Source of the DNA: Streptomyces rishiriensis
GTDB taxonomy: Bacteria > Actinomycetota > Actinomycetes > Streptomycetales > Streptomycetaceae
Direction: 5' to 3'
Length of the DNA stretch: 64,000 nt
Assembly (NCBI RefSeq): GCF_003112535.1
Contig: NZ_BEWA01000002.1
Span: 310,001 to 374,000, forward strand
The notes below the pieces were generated by a model, which was not told the DNA's origin, did not search any database, and saw only the letters and a program-made list of their open reading frames with translations. The position numbers and the translations under genes were made by a program. This document shows positions 32,293 through 42,092 of the stretch, piece after piece; position 1 is the first letter of the stretch, and every line of letters begins with the position of its first letter.

Positions 32293-33704
32293 CCGCGGAA
32301 AGCACCGTCCCCTCTCCTGGCTCGCAGCCCGGATACTCGTCCGTCTCGGTCATCCCGCGCCGCGAGAGCGCGACGGGATTCAGGTTCCCCGTCCGGCGGC
32401 CCGCCGCGCGGCCCGCGTCGCCGCTGCCGCTGCTGCTCACCGACGGCCTCGCCGCGCTGGCGGGCGCGCTGGCGCTGAGCGGCGCGCAGCGCCGGCCGCT
32501 CCTGGCGGCCCTGCTGGTGGCGGCGACGATGCTGCTGCGCCCGCAGGTCGCGCGGCCGGTGGCGGGGGTCCTCGACGAAGTGCCCGCCGTCTGCGGCCGG
32601 ATCGCGGTCGGCTGGCTGGTGCTGGCCGCGGTCGTCGGGGCGTGGAACCCGGCGCACGCGCTCTCGGCCCGCACCCTGCTCGTCGGCTGCGCGGTGCAGG
32701 CCGTGGCCGGCTGCGCCGGCCGCGCGGTCGTCCATCTGCTGCGGCGGCGGGCGCTGTTGCGCCGCCCGCGCGCCGCGCTCGTCATCGGGCCCGTCACGAC
32801 CGCGCAGCGGGTGGCCGCCGCTGTGCTGCGCCATCCCCGGTGCGGGGTCCGTCCGGTGGGGATCGTGGCCGAGAACCCCGACGGCGCCGACGGACTGCCG
32901 GTGCTGACCAGCGGTCAGGAAGTGCAGCGGGCCCTCATCCAGAACGGCGTCCGGGAGGTCCTGTGCGTCCACCCGGCCGTGCGCAGCGTGCAGGGCCCGC
33001 TGCTGCGGGCGCTCGCCGAGTCGGGCTGCACGGTGTGGGAGATCGACGCCGACACCCCCTCGTACGCGAGCCGTGAGCAGCTCGCCGGGTTCTCCTGCCG
33101 GCGTCTGGACATGGGCGGCCGCCGCCGCGGAAGCCTCGGCAAACGCCTGCTGGACGTCGCGGTCTCCGGGACCCTGCTGCTGCTGGTGAGCCCGTTGCTG
33201 CTGCTGTGCGCGACCGTGCTGCGGCTGACCGACGGTCCCGGGGTCGTCTTCCGGCAGGAGCGCATCGGCAAGGACGGCAGGCCCTTCACCCTGCTGAAGT
33301 TCCGCACCCACCGCCCGGTCGACGAGCACGAGGCGGCGACCCGCTGGAGCGTGGCCGGCGAGCGCGAGATGAGCCGCTTCTGCCGCTTCCTGCGCCAGAC
33401 CTCGCTGGACGAGCTGCTGCAGCTGTGGAACGTCCTGTGCGGCGACATGAGCCTGGTCGGCCCCCGTCCCGAACGTCCCTTCTTCGTCGGCGAGTTCAGC
33501 CAGAGCTACCCCGGCTACGCGGCCCGCCACCGCATGCAGACCGGCATCACCGGCCTCGCCCAGGTGCACGGGCTGCGCGGCGACACCTCGATCGAGGACC
33601 GGGCCCGCTTCGACAACGCGTACATCGACAACTGGTCGCTGTGGCAGGACGTGTGCATCCTGCTGCGCACCGCGGCCGCCCTCGTGCGACCGACCGGGAG
33701 CTGA
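32289..33704 (+). CDS. Undecaprenyl-phosphate sugar phosphotransferase
   Basis: 471 aa from GTG 32289. Several N-terminal hydrophobic helices and a Rossmann-like segment (ALVIGPVTTAQRVAAAVLRH) precede the bacterial sugar transferase domain: KRLLDVAVSGTLLLLVSPLL, FRQERIGKDGRPFTLLKFRT, DELLQLWNVLCGDMSLVGPR (about 275-470). This polyprenyl glycosylphosphotransferase starts repeat-unit synthesis by placing the first sugar phosphate on undecaprenyl phosphate. Coupled to the preceding GT4. Confidence 0.93.
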   Translation: MTAESTVPSPGSQPGYSSVSVIPRRESATGFRFPVRRPAARPASPLPLLLTDGLAALAGALALSGAQRRPLLAALLVAATMLLRPQVARPVAGVLDEVPAVCGRIAVGWLVLAAVVGAWNPAHALSARTLLVGCAVQAVAGCAGRAVVHLLRRRALLRRPRAALVIGPVTTAQRVAAAVLRHPRCGVRPVGIVAENPDGADGLPVLTSGQEVQRALIQNGVREVLCVHPAVRSVQGPLLRALAESGCTVWEIDADTPSYASREQLAGFSCRRLDMGGRRRGSLGKRLLDVAVSGTLLLLVSPLLLLCATVLRLTDGPGVVFRQERIGKDGRPFTLLKFRTHRPVDEHEAATRWSVAGEREMSRFCRFLRQTSLDELLQLWNVLCGDMSLVGPRPERPFFVGEFSQSYPGYAARHRMQTGITGLAQVHGLRGDTSIEDRARFDNAYIDNWSLWQDVCILLRTAAALVRPTGS

Positions 33705-33712
33705 AACCGCCG

Positions 33713-35215
33713 ATGACCCCAGGACCCGTCCGGAGTTTCCCGCCCGCGCTGCGACGCCTGGCACGGCGTCTCGCCGTGCTGTCGGGGTCTCCCGCGTACG
33801 CCCACGCGGGCGCCCCTCCACCGTGCGACGCGGCGGACGGGACGCCACGGCGCCCGTCCCCCGCGCAACCGGCAGCACACCCCGGGCCGGCCCTCGCCCT
33901 GCCTCTGCCACCCGCCCGCACGCTGTCCCCGGTCCTGCCCGTGGTCGCCGTGGTCGCCCTGCTCGGCCTGCCGCTCGCGCCCGGCGGCGAGGGCGGCGCC
34001 GGACCGGCCGACGCGCTGTCCGCGCTGGTCGTGCTGTTCTGCGCGGTCCGGCTGCTGCGGCAGCGACGGCGTCCGCTGTCCCGGACGTCCGCCGTGCTCT
34101 TCGGCCTGCCGGTCGCCGGGCTCGCGCTCGCCGCGATGGGGGCCTCCTCGCCGGGCGCGGGCCTCAGCGGCCTGGGCCGCTACCTGCAGATCTTCGTGCT
34201 GGTCCCGGCTGCCGTCGTGCTCCTGGTCCGCGACCGGGCCGACTTCCGGGTGCTGGCCTGGTCGTTCGTCGGCCTGGCGGGGTGGCAGGGGGCCGTCGGC
34301 GTCCACCAGTTCGTCACCGGGACCGGCGCCTCGTACCAGGGCGAGACGATCCGGGCGGTCGGCACGTTCGGACCGCAGGACGTGATGGGCATGGCGACCG
34401 TGGTGTCCTTCGGACTGATCTGCGCGACCGGGCTGGCGCTCGGCCGGTCCCGGGCGCGGCAGCGGGCGGTCGCCGCCGGCTGCGCGCTCGCGCTGCTGGC
34501 GCCGCTGGCGCTCTCCTTCAGCCGGGGCGCCTGGATCGCGACCGCGCTGACCTGCACCGTCCAGCTGGCCCTCGCCGGACTGCGGCGGGCGCTGAAGATC
34601 GGCGCGGTGGCAGTGGCGGCCGGGGTGATCCTGGTCGGCGGCTTCGGAGTCGGCTCGGCGATGCTCCAGGAGCGCGTCAGCAGCATCACCCAGGTCGCCG
34701 ACGCGCCCGACCAGTCGGTCACCGACCGGTACACGCTGTGGGCGTCCGCGATCGCCATCTGGCGCGAACACCCGCTCACCGGCGTCGGGTTGAAGGGCTT
34801 CCCCGAGCACCGGGACGCGCACGCCTCGCTGGCCCTGTCCTCCGGCAGCGACACCGACGGCGCGGGCTCGGGCTTCGTCCGGCAGCCGCTGCTGTCCCCG
34901 CACGACATGTATCTGCTGGTCCTGGCCGAGCAGGGCCTGATCGGGCTGCTCGCCCTCGCGGGCGGCTGGCTGGCGATGCTGGCCTGCGGGCTGCGCGGCT
35001 GGGCCCGCGTGCGGCGCTCGGGTCCCGGCCTCGACTGCGCGCTCGTGGCCTGCGGTCTTCTGGTCTGGCAGCTGATCGACTTCGTGTACGCCGACATCGG
35101 CGGGCCGTCGACCGTCCTGACGGCCGTCGTCTTCGGGCTGGTGGCCTGGTGGGCGCTGGTCGGCGGCGACGGTCGCGAGGCCCGCGAGGCGTCCGAGGAG
35201 GCGCTCGCGCGATGA
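33713..35215 (+). CDS. O-antigen ligase/polymerase-like membrane protein
   Basis: 500 aa from ATG 33713. About ten hydrophobic segments with the Wzy_C signature loop (SFSRGAWIATAL; WREHPLTGVGLKGFPEHRD; SPHDMYLLVLAEQGLIGLLA). Such proteins polymerise or ligate undecaprenyl-linked repeat units outside the membrane. The first 80 residues are Pro-rich and probably cytoplasmic. Its TGA interlocks with the next ATG. Confidence 0.88.
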   Translation: MTPGPVRSFPPALRRLARRLAVLSGSPAYAHAGAPPPCDAADGTPRRPSPAQPAAHPGPALALPLPPARTLSPVLPVVAVVALLGLPLAPGGEGGAGPADALSALVVLFCAVRLLRQRRRPLSRTSAVLFGLPVAGLALAAMGASSPGAGLSGLGRYLQIFVLVPAAVVLLVRDRADFRVLAWSFVGLAGWQGAVGVHQFVTGTGASYQGETIRAVGTFGPQDVMGMATVVSFGLICATGLALGRSRARQRAVAAGCALALLAPLALSFSRGAWIATALTCTVQLALAGLRRALKIGAVAVAAGVILVGGFGVGSAMLQERVSSITQVADAPDQSVTDRYTLWASAIAIWREHPLTGVGLKGFPEHRDAHASLALSSGSDTDGAGSGFVRQPLLSPHDMYLLVLAEQGLIGLLALAGGWLAMLACGLRGWARVRRSGPGLDCALVACGLLVWQLIDFVYADIGGPSTVLTAVVFGLVAWWALVGGDGREAREASEEALAR

Positions 35216-37017
35216 CGGTGACACCTCCTCGGACGCCTCGCACGGACGACCCCACGTCCGTGCCGCCGGCGCGGGACGCCGCACAGTCCGGGGGGACCGC
35301 CGAGACGACCGGGCCCGCGGGGACCGCCGACACGGCCGGGGCCGCCGGGGCCGTCGACACGACCGGGGCCGCCGGGGCCGCCGGGACCGTCGACACGACC
35401 GGGGCCGTCGAAGAGGCCTGTGGGGAGGAGGGCCGGAGTTCCGGCGACCTTCCCACGGCCTCCCGCGGCTTCCTCGCCAGGGCCGCTCTCGTCACCGCCG
35501 CCCTGTCCGTGGCCGGCGCCCTGCTCGGGCTGCTCCGGGACCAGGCGCTGGCCCGGCTGTTCGGAGCGGGCAGCGACACCGACGCGTTCCTCGTCGCGTG
35601 GACCGTGCCGGAGTTCGCGGCCACGCTGCTCATCGAGGACGGACTGGCGTTCGCCCTGATCCCGGCGTTCAGCATGGCGCTGGCCCGCCGCTCCCAGGGC
35701 GCGCCGGGCGACCCGGTCCGCGCACTGGTCGCGGGCACGCTCCCCCGGCTGTCGCTGGCCTTCGTCGCGGTGGGCGCCCTGCTGATCGGCACGGCCCGGC
35801 AGCTCGTCGAGATCCTCGCGCCCGGCCTGCCCGATCCCGCGCTCGCCGTCGACTGCACCCGGCTCACCGCCACCTGCGCGGTGAGCTTCGGGCTCGCCGG
35901 GTACTGCAGCGCGGCCCTGAGGGCGCACCGGCGGTACGTGGCGCCGGCGGCGATCTACGTGGCCTACAACGTCGGCATCATCGCCGGGATGTACGCGCTC
36001 GGCGGCCGCTGGGGGGTGCGGTCGGCGGCGGCCGGGGTCGCGGTGGGCGGTCTCCTCATGGTCCTCGTCCAACTTCCCTCGCTTCTTCGCCAGTTGAGGA
36101 GGCGCCCCGGGGTCGGGGAGCAGGTCGTGACGCACGAGGTGCCCCGGCCCCTCGACACCGCGCTCCTCACGACCGTCCTGCTGTTCGCGCTGTGCCGGCA
36201 GTCCCAGGTCCTCATCGAGCGCTTCCTCGCCTCCCAGCTGCCGGCCGGCGCGATCTCGCACCTCAACTACGCGCAGAAGGTCGCGCAGATGCCGATGATC
36301 CTGTCGGTGATGGTGTGCACGGTCACCTTCCCCGTCGTCGCGCGGGCGCTGGCCGAAGGGGACGTCGAACGGGCCCGCAACCGGGTGGAACGGGATCTCG
36401 CGCTGGCCGCGTGCATCGTCCTGCTCGGCACGGCGGCGGTGGTCGCCTGTGCGCCCCAGATGATCGAAGTGCTGTTCCAGCGGGGCGCGTTCACCGCGCA
36501 GGACACCGCGGCGACGGCCGGGCTGATGCGGGTGTACGCGCTGGGGCTGCTCGGCCAGACCCTGACGGGCGTGCTGGTGCGCTCCTACTTCTCGGCGGGC
36601 CGCGGCTCCTGGTACCCGGTCGGCGCGATGACCAGCGGGATCGCCGTCACGTCCGGCATCGGCGCACTGAGCGTCCAGGCCTGGGGGGTGTACGGGATCG
36701 CCGCGGCCAACGCGACCGGCATCACCGTCACCGCCCTGGTGCTGCTGGCCGGGATGGGCCCGCGGAGCGTCCCTGTCGGCGTCCGGGGCGTCCTGCGCGA
36801 GCTGAGCCGGCCGGTGCGGGCCGCCCTGGTGGCGACCCTGGCCGGCGCCCTGGCCGCCGACCGGTGCGGCGACGCGCTCCTCGGGCTCCTCGTCGGCGGG
36901 CTCACCGTGACCGTCGTCTTCCTGTCGCTCGGCCGGGCCCTGCGCGCCCAGGGCATCGTCCACGCACTCCGTTCCGTACATTCCGCGACCCGAAGGCTCT
37001 CCCATGGCCGCTCCTGA
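35212..37017 (+). CDS. MVF/MurJ-family lipid-linked flippase
   Basis: 601 aa. Residues 1-85 are low complexity with repeated TAGAAG and TVDTTGA units. From residue 85 a 14-helix MVF (MOP superfamily) transporter follows: LLRDQALARLFGAGSDTDAF, VPEFAATLLIEDGLAFALIP, SHLNYAQKVAQMP. It likely flips the undecaprenyl-linked repeat unit, the Wzx role in this locus. The housekeeping murJ is normally elsewhere, so this copy is presumably dedicated to the polysaccharide. The flexible N-terminus is probably non-conserved. Confidence 0.88.
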   Translation: MTVTPPRTPRTDDPTSVPPARDAAQSGGTAETTGPAGTADTAGAAGAVDTTGAAGAAGTVDTTGAVEEACGEEGRSSGDLPTASRGFLARAALVTAALSVAGALLGLLRDQALARLFGAGSDTDAFLVAWTVPEFAATLLIEDGLAFALIPAFSMALARRSQGAPGDPVRALVAGTLPRLSLAFVAVGALLIGTARQLVEILAPGLPDPALAVDCTRLTATCAVSFGLAGYCSAALRAHRRYVAPAAIYVAYNVGIIAGMYALGGRWGVRSAAAGVAVGGLLMVLVQLPSLLRQLRRRPGVGEQVVTHEVPRPLDTALLTTVLLFALCRQSQVLIERFLASQLPAGAISHLNYAQKVAQMPMILSVMVCTVTFPVVARALAEGDVERARNRVERDLALAACIVLLGTAAVVACAPQMIEVLFQRGAFTAQDTAATAGLMRVYALGLLGQTLTGVLVRSYFSAGRGSWYPVGAMTSGIAVTSGIGALSVQAWGVYGIAAANATGITVTALVLLAGMGPRSVPVGVRGVLRELSRPVRAALVATLAGALAADRCGDALLGLLVGGLTVTVVFLSLGRALRAQGIVHALRSVHSATRRLSHGRS

Positions 37018-37744
37018 CCGCAGTACGCCCGCCGCCGTCCCCTGGGTGGCGATGTATCACTCCGTGGGCGACTGCTCCGAGGATCCGTATCGCATCACGG
37101 TGACCCCCGAGCGGCTGGAGAAGCAGCTGAGGTGGCTGCGCCGGCGCGGCCTGCGCGGCGTCTCCATGGCCGAACTGCTCGCCGCCCGCGCCCGCGGCGA
37201 GGGCCGCGGCCTGGTGGGTCTCACCTTCGACGACGGTTACGCCGACTTCCTCACCGGGGCCCTGCCCGTGCTGCGCCGCAACAGCTGCACGGCCACCCTG
37301 TTCGTGCTGCCCGGCCGGTTGGACGGCGACAACGCCTGGGATCCGCTGGGTCCGCGCAAGCCCCTGCTGAGCGCCGACGGCATCCGCCGCGCGGCCGGCG
37401 AGGGCGTCGAGATCGGCTCGCACGGACTCACCCACGTCGACCTGACCGCGGCCGACGACGTCACGCTCAAGGCCGAGACGGCCGAGAGCCGGGCCGTCCT
37501 CGCCGAGCTGCTCGGCGCCGAGCCCGACGGCTTCTGCTATCCGTACGGGACGATCGACCGGCGGGCCGTGGACGCCGTGCGCGAGGCCGGCTACGCCTAC
37601 GCCTGCGCGATCGACCCCGGCCCGCTGAACGGCCCGCACGCCCTGCCCCGGCTGCACGTCGGGCAGAACGACCACGCCCTGCGCCTGTATCTGAAGTACC
37701 GGCTGCACCGGCTGCGCCGGCGCCCCGTGGAGGGACTGCGGTGA
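37004..37744 (+). CDS. Polysaccharide deacetylase (NodB, CE4)
   Basis: 246 aa. NodB domain motifs: TFDDGYADF (catalytic base and metal Asp), SHGLTHVDL (metal His pair), CYPYGTID and late LPRLHVGQND. It removes N-acetyl groups from amino sugars, so the polymer probably contains N-acetylhexosamine. No signal peptide is evident; action in the cytoplasm or at the membrane face is implied. It overlaps the flippase gene by 14 bases and the next gene by GTGA. Confidence 0.9.
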   Translation: MAAPDRSTPAAVPWVAMYHSVGDCSEDPYRITVTPERLEKQLRWLRRRGLRGVSMAELLAARARGEGRGLVGLTFDDGYADFLTGALPVLRRNSCTATLFVLPGRLDGDNAWDPLGPRKPLLSADGIRRAAGEGVEIGSHGLTHVDLTAADDVTLKAETAESRAVLAELLGAEPDGFCYPYGTIDRRAVDAVREAGYAYACAIDPGPLNGPHALPRLHVGQNDHALRLYLKYRLHRLRRRPVEGLR

Positions 37745-38904
37745 AGGCCCTGCACATCATCACCGGACTCGGCGTCGGCGGCGCCGAGCAGCAACTGCGC
37801 CTGCTGCTGCGGCACCTGCCGGCACGGTGCGACGTGGTGACGCTGACGAACCCGGGCTCGGTGGCCGACGGGCTGACCGAGGACGGGGTCCGGGTCGTCC
37901 ACCTCGGCATGGCCGGCAACCGTGATCTGGGCGCGCTGCCGCGGCTGGTGCGGATCATCCGCTCCGGCGGTTACGACCTCGTGCACACCCACCTCTACCG
38001 GGCCTGCGTCTACGGCAGGCTCGCCGCACGCCTCGCCGGGGTCCGCGCGGTCGTCGCCACCGAGCACTCGCTGGGCGCGTCGCAGCTGGAGGGGCGCGAG
38101 CTGACCGCGGGGGTGCGCGCCCTCTACCTCGCCAGCGAACGGCTGGGCCGCACCACGGTCGCCGTCTCCCCCACGGTCGCCGACCGGCTGATGAGCTGGG
38201 GCGTGCCGGCCCCCCGGATCGAGGTCGTCCCCAACGGCGTCGACCTGGCCCGCTTCCGCTTCGACCCGGAGGCGCGCCTGCGCACCCGGCGGCGCCTCGG
38301 GCTGCCGGACGACGCGCGCGTCGTCGGCGCGGTCGGCCGTCTCACGGCCGGCAAACGCTTCGACGTGCTCGTCCACGCCCTCGCCCGCCTCCCGGCCGAC
38401 CACTGGCTGCTGCTGGTGGGCGGCGGGCCCGAGGAGAGCGTGCTGCGGCGCCTCGCACACGAGGCGGGGGTCGCCGACCGCGTGCTGTTCCCCGGTGAAC
38501 GCCCCTGCGTCCCCGACGGCACCCCCGGCCCCGACCTGCCGTCCCTCGTCTGCGCCATGGACGTGTTCGTCTCCCCGTCCCCCGAGGAGACCTTCGGCCT
38601 CGCGGCCGTGGAAGCACTCGCCTCGGGACTTCCCGTGCTCTACGCCTCCTGTCCCGCGATCGAGCACCTGCCCGCGCGGGCGGCCGGCGCCCGCCGGGTG
38701 AGCGGCGGCGCCGAGGCGTTCGTCCGCGCGCTGACCGAGACCCGTGCCCAGGCCCCCGGCCCGCGCGCCGCCCCGGACGCCGCCCGCCACTACGACATCA
38801 CCCGCAGCGCCGCCCAGCTCATGGACGTGTACGCGGCCACCGTCACCGGATCACCCCGGTCGTCCTCCGCTTCCCCGACACCCCAGGGAGTCAGTTCCCC
38901 ATGA
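37741..38904 (+). CDS. GT4-family glycosyltransferase
   Basis: 387 aa from GTG 37741. MKALHIITGLGVGGAEQQLR is a classic GT4 start with the Gly-rich donor loop; VVPNGVDLARF and the motif SPSPEETFGLAAVEALASGLP (shown to the limit) complete the GT-B donor domain. Second transferase of the locus, adding another sugar to the lipid-linked unit. Coupled to its neighbours on both sides. Confidence 0.92.
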   Translation: MKALHIITGLGVGGAEQQLRLLLRHLPARCDVVTLTNPGSVADGLTEDGVRVVHLGMAGNRDLGALPRLVRIIRSGGYDLVHTHLYRACVYGRLAARLAGVRAVVATEHSLGASQLEGRELTAGVRALYLASERLGRTTVAVSPTVADRLMSWGVPAPRIEVVPNGVDLARFRFDPEARLRTRRRLGLPDDARVVGAVGRLTAGKRFDVLVHALARLPADHWLLLVGGGPEESVLRRLAHEAGVADRVLFPGERPCVPDGTPGPDLPSLVCAMDVFVSPSPEETFGLAAVEALASGLPVLYASCPAIEHLPARAAGARRVSGGAEAFVRALTETRAQAPGPRAAPDAARHYDITRSAAQLMDVYAATVTGSPRSSSASPTPQGVSSP

Positions 38905-39548
38905 CCGAGAACCCCCGTCGTCCTGCCGCCCTGCGCCGCGCCAAGGCGCTGCCGCCCTGGTCCCTGCTCGCGGCGGGCGCCGTCGCCGGCGGTCTGCTCG
39001 GCGGCGCGTACGGAGTCGTCAAGCCGCCCGTGTACACGGCCACCGCCTATGTGGTCGCCGTCCCGACCGCGAAGTCGGACCCGGCGTCCGCGCTCGGTTT
39101 CGCGCAGGCCTACGGCCGCGTCGCCACCCAGCTCGCCGTGCTCGGCGACGCCCAGGTGTGGGCGGGCGTGCCCGTGAAGACGCTGCAGCAGAACGTGCAG
39201 ACGGCGACCTCGCCGGACGCCCCGATGGTCGCGATCACGGCGACCTCCCCGCGCGCCGACCTCGCCGCCGACATGGCCAACGCGGTCACCCGCGCGCTGA
39301 CCCAGCACGCCAAGAGCTCCGAGGACACCACCAACGTCGAGCTGCAGCAGTTCGCCCGCGCGGTCCGGCCGACCGCGCCCTCCTCCGCGTCCCCGACGGT
39401 GACCGGGCTGGTGGGGGCGAGCGCGGGCGGGCTGCTCGGCGGGCTGGTCGTGCTGGTACGGCCGAGGCGGGGCTCGCGCGAGGAGGCCGGGCGTCCGGCC
39501 GCCGTCCCCGGCCCGGCCCTCGCCGCCGACGCTCACGGAGCGCTGTGA
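38901..39548 (+). CDS. Wzz-like polysaccharide co-polymerase
   Basis: 215 aa. Two membrane helices flank an extracellular domain: LLAAGAVAGGLLGGAYGVV (about 23-41) and VTGLVGASAGGLLGGLVVLV (about 168-187). The loop has the Wzz start PVYTATAYVVAV and helical middle. No kinase domain or Tyr-rich tail. It probably sets chain length with the polymerase encoded three genes upstream. Confidence 0.8.
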   Translation: MTENPRRPAALRRAKALPPWSLLAAGAVAGGLLGGAYGVVKPPVYTATAYVVAVPTAKSDPASALGFAQAYGRVATQLAVLGDAQVWAGVPVKTLQQNVQTATSPDAPMVAITATSPRADLAADMANAVTRALTQHAKSSEDTTNVELQQFARAVRPTAPSSASPTVTGLVGASAGGLLGGLVVLVRPRRGSREEAGRPAAVPGPALAADAHGAL

Positions 39549-40660
39549 AGGCGACCCTCACGACCGAACTCGTCACCGACGAGCAGGCCTTCGCCGAACT
39601 CGCGCCCGCGTGGGGGCGGCTGTACCGGCGGTGCGCGACGGCCACCCCGTTCCAGAGCCACGCCTGGCTGCACTCGTGGTGGCTGTCGTACGGGCGGCGC
39701 GGCCGGCTGCGCCTGCTGCTGGTCCGCGACGGCGGTGAGCTGGTCGCCGCGGCGCCGCTGACGGCCGTCCGCCGGCCGCTGCCCGCGCTCGTGCCGCTCG
39801 GCGGGGCGATCTCCGACTACGGGGACGTCCTCGTCGACGACGAACACGGCGAGCGGGCCGTCGCCGCGCTCACCGACGGGCTCGCCGCGGCCGCCCGTAC
39901 CGCGCTGATCGACTTCCGCGAAGTACGGCCGGGCGGCGCGGTGGAGCAGGTCTACGAACGCTGGCACGGGCCGCGTCGGCGGGTGAGCGACTCGGTGTGC
40001 CTGGAGCTGCCGGCCGTCCCCATGGAGGACCTGGTGGCCCGGCTGCCGTCGGCGAAGGCCCAGCGGGTGCGCGCCAAGCTGCGCAAGCTGACCGCGCTCG
40101 GCGTGCAGCGCAAGGCGGTGTGCCCGGAGGAGGTCGACTCGGCGCTGCGGCGGCTGCTGGAACTGCATGAACTGCAGTGGCAGGGCCGCGGGGTGACGGG
40201 GGAACATCTGCGCTCCCGTTTCTGCGAGCACCTGGTGCGCTCGGTCGGACCGATGGTGAGCGCCGGGGACGCGGTCGTCACCGAGTTCCGGCTGGACGAC
40301 GACGTCGTGGCCGTCGACCTGACCCTGCTGTCGCGGCGGCTGGCCGGGGGCTATCTGTACGGCGCCCACCCGCGGCTGCGGGAGAGCAAGGCGGACGTCG
40401 CGGTGATGCTGCTGGACGCGTGCGCCGAGCACACCCGGGACGGGGGGCGCGCCGCGCTGAGCCTGCTGCGCGGCGACGAGCCCTACAAGCACCACTGGCG
40501 GCCCGAGCCCGTCGTCAACCAGCGGCTGCTGCTGGCGCGCCGGCGCACCGCCCCGCTGCTGTCGGCGGCCGTCTGCGACGTGGCCGCGCGGCGGCGCGGC
40601 AAGGAGTTGCTGCACCGTCTGGAGCAGCGGAGGGAGCGAGCCGGTGGCGGCGGGTCCTGA
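39545..40660 (+). CDS. CelD/BcsL-type GNAT acetyltransferase
   Basis: 371 aa from GTG 39545. N-terminal FQSHAWLHSWWLSYGRRGRL and C-terminal Acetyltransf_6 segment (AQRVRAKLRKLTALGVQRKA; FRLDDDVVAVDLTLLSRRLA; GYLYGAHPRLRESKADVAVM). Homologues occur in cellulose/acetan-type polysaccharide clusters and are believed to acylate sugars. Last gene of the coupled plus-strand run that begins at 31117. Confidence 0.85.
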   Translation: MKATLTTELVTDEQAFAELAPAWGRLYRRCATATPFQSHAWLHSWWLSYGRRGRLRLLLVRDGGELVAAAPLTAVRRPLPALVPLGGAISDYGDVLVDDEHGERAVAALTDGLAAAARTALIDFREVRPGGAVEQVYERWHGPRRRVSDSVCLELPAVPMEDLVARLPSAKAQRVRAKLRKLTALGVQRKAVCPEEVDSALRRLLELHELQWQGRGVTGEHLRSRFCEHLVRSVGPMVSAGDAVVTEFRLDDDVVAVDLTLLSRRLAGGYLYGAHPRLRESKADVAVMLLDACAEHTRDGGRAALSLLRGDEPYKHHWRPEPVVNQRLLLARRRTAPLLSAAVCDVAARRRGKELLHRLEQRRERAGGGGS

Positions 40661-40688
40661 CGCGGGCCCGCCGCCACCGCACCGCGGT

Positions 40689-42092
40689 TCACCCGCTCTT
40701 CGACCACCAGTCCAGGCGGAAGCACAGCTTGCCGCCGAGCCAGTACTCGACCCAGTCGCCGAGGTCCATCGGCGTGCAGTTGGCCGGGGGTTCGCCGGAC
40801 GGTTCCTGGGAGGGCGCCGGAGTCGTCGGCGGCGTGCCCGGCTCGTCGACGCGGCCGGACAGCAGGGAACGGTAGACCTCGGACGAGCGGGGGTTCTGCC
40901 GGCACTGCCACACGCCGTGCGGGCAGTAGTCGGTCAGCGTGTTGTAGAGGGGCCTGTGCTCGTCCATCCAGGCGATCATGCGCCGCATGTATTCGGCGTT
41001 GTCACCGTTGCGGAAGAGTCCCCATTCGGGATAGGAAATGGGCTTGCCATGGGCTTTGGCGAAATCCACGTGCGCCTGGAGTCCGTACGGTTCTTTCACC
41101 TGCTCGTCGAACGACAGGCCGGTCGGCTGATCGTAGGAGTCCATTCCCAGGATGTCGACGGTGTCGTCCCCGGGATAGCACTCGGTCCAGGGAACGGCGT
41201 CCTTGCCGCGGCTCGGCGTGAAGTCGAACCTGAATTTCTGGCCCGGCACCGAACGCATCGTCGAGACGATCCTGTTCCAGTACTTCTTCCAGGCCTCCGG
41301 GTCCGGCCCGCAGCGATGGGTGTACGTGATGCCGTTCATCTCCCAGCCGAGCACGATCACCGTGTCCGGCACCTTCAGCGCGACCAGCCGCTGGGCGAGT
41401 GCCCGGAAGTGGTGATCGAACTCCCCCGCCGCGCCCTGCCGCAGCAGCCCGCGCACCTCGGCGTCGGAGACGCCCTCCTCGTTGCGCTCCATCATGGGCA
41501 CGTTGAGGACGAGCATCCGGTCGTCCTGCTCCAGCCGCCAGTCCGCCCACACGTCGAGGAAGCCGGGCGGCCCCTCGATGTTGTGCCAGCTGTCGCCCGG
41601 CAGGTAGGTGTGGCCGACGCGCAGCTTCGAGCCGCCCAGCCACTCGCTGAGCTCGGCGATCCGGGCCACGCCCAGGGCGCCGTAGTCGAGGTAGGCGCCG
41701 AAGGCGGGGACGCTCTGCGCGGCCGCGCCGGACGGGGTCGGCGTGACGGACGGGGTCGGCGTGAAGGACGGGGTCGGCGTGACGGACTCGCCGGTCGGGG
41801 CGGCGGACTCGCCGGTCGGGGCGGGACTCTGAGCGGGCGTCACCGCCGCGGAGGGCGCGGCCGGTGTCGTGCTCAGCGCGGGAGCGGACGGGACGGCCGG
41901 GACGGCCGGGACGACTGCGGCGGGCGCGGCGGGCGTCGGGGCGGTGGGGGTGGGAGCGGGAGGATCGGCGACCCGCACCACCCCCGCGCCCGCGGCGAAT
42001 CCAGGTCCGGACGCCAGAACGGCCGAGGCCGCGACCGTCGCCGCGATGACGGCCAGCCGCCGGGACCGTGCGCGTCGCTGCTGTGGAGCCAT
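40689..42092 (-). CDS. Secreted GH26-like glycoside hydrolase
   Basis: 467 aa from ATG 42092, with AAAGGAG at 6-nt spacing; a GTG at 42110 is less likely. Signal peptide, then a Pro/Thr/Ser linker (about 40-125, PTPSFTPTPSVTPTPSG). The catalytic barrel has VLGWEMNGITYTH, with the acid/base Glu, and ISYPEWGLF, with the candidate nucleophile Glu. This is the arrangement in mannanase-like GH26 enzymes. It probably trims or turns over the polysaccharide made by the flanking locus. The C-terminal tail has two Cys (ANCTPM, GKLCFR). Confidence 0.82.
   Translation of the reverse strand: MAPQQRRARSRRLAVIAATVAASAVLASGPGFAAGAGVVRVADPPAPTPTAPTPAAPAAVVPAVPAVPSAPALSTTPAAPSAAVTPAQSPAPTGESAAPTGESVTPTPSFTPTPSVTPTPSGAAAQSVPAFGAYLDYGALGVARIAELSEWLGGSKLRVGHTYLPGDSWHNIEGPPGFLDVWADWRLEQDDRMLVLNVPMMERNEEGVSDAEVRGLLRQGAAGEFDHHFRALAQRLVALKVPDTVIVLGWEMNGITYTHRCGPDPEAWKKYWNRIVSTMRSVPGQKFRFDFTPSRGKDAVPWTECYPGDDTVDILGMDSYDQPTGLSFDEQVKEPYGLQAHVDFAKAHGKPISYPEWGLFRNGDNAEYMRRMIAWMDEHRPLYNTLTDYCPHGVWQCRQNPRSSEVYRSLLSGRVDEPGTPPTTPAPSQEPSGEPPANCTPMDLGDWVEYWLGGKLCFRLDWWSKSG

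Noticed and set aside
30870..33911. Open frame of about 1013 codons on the minus strand
   Set aside because: Opposite to two coupled glycan genes with recognised domains; low-complexity translation.
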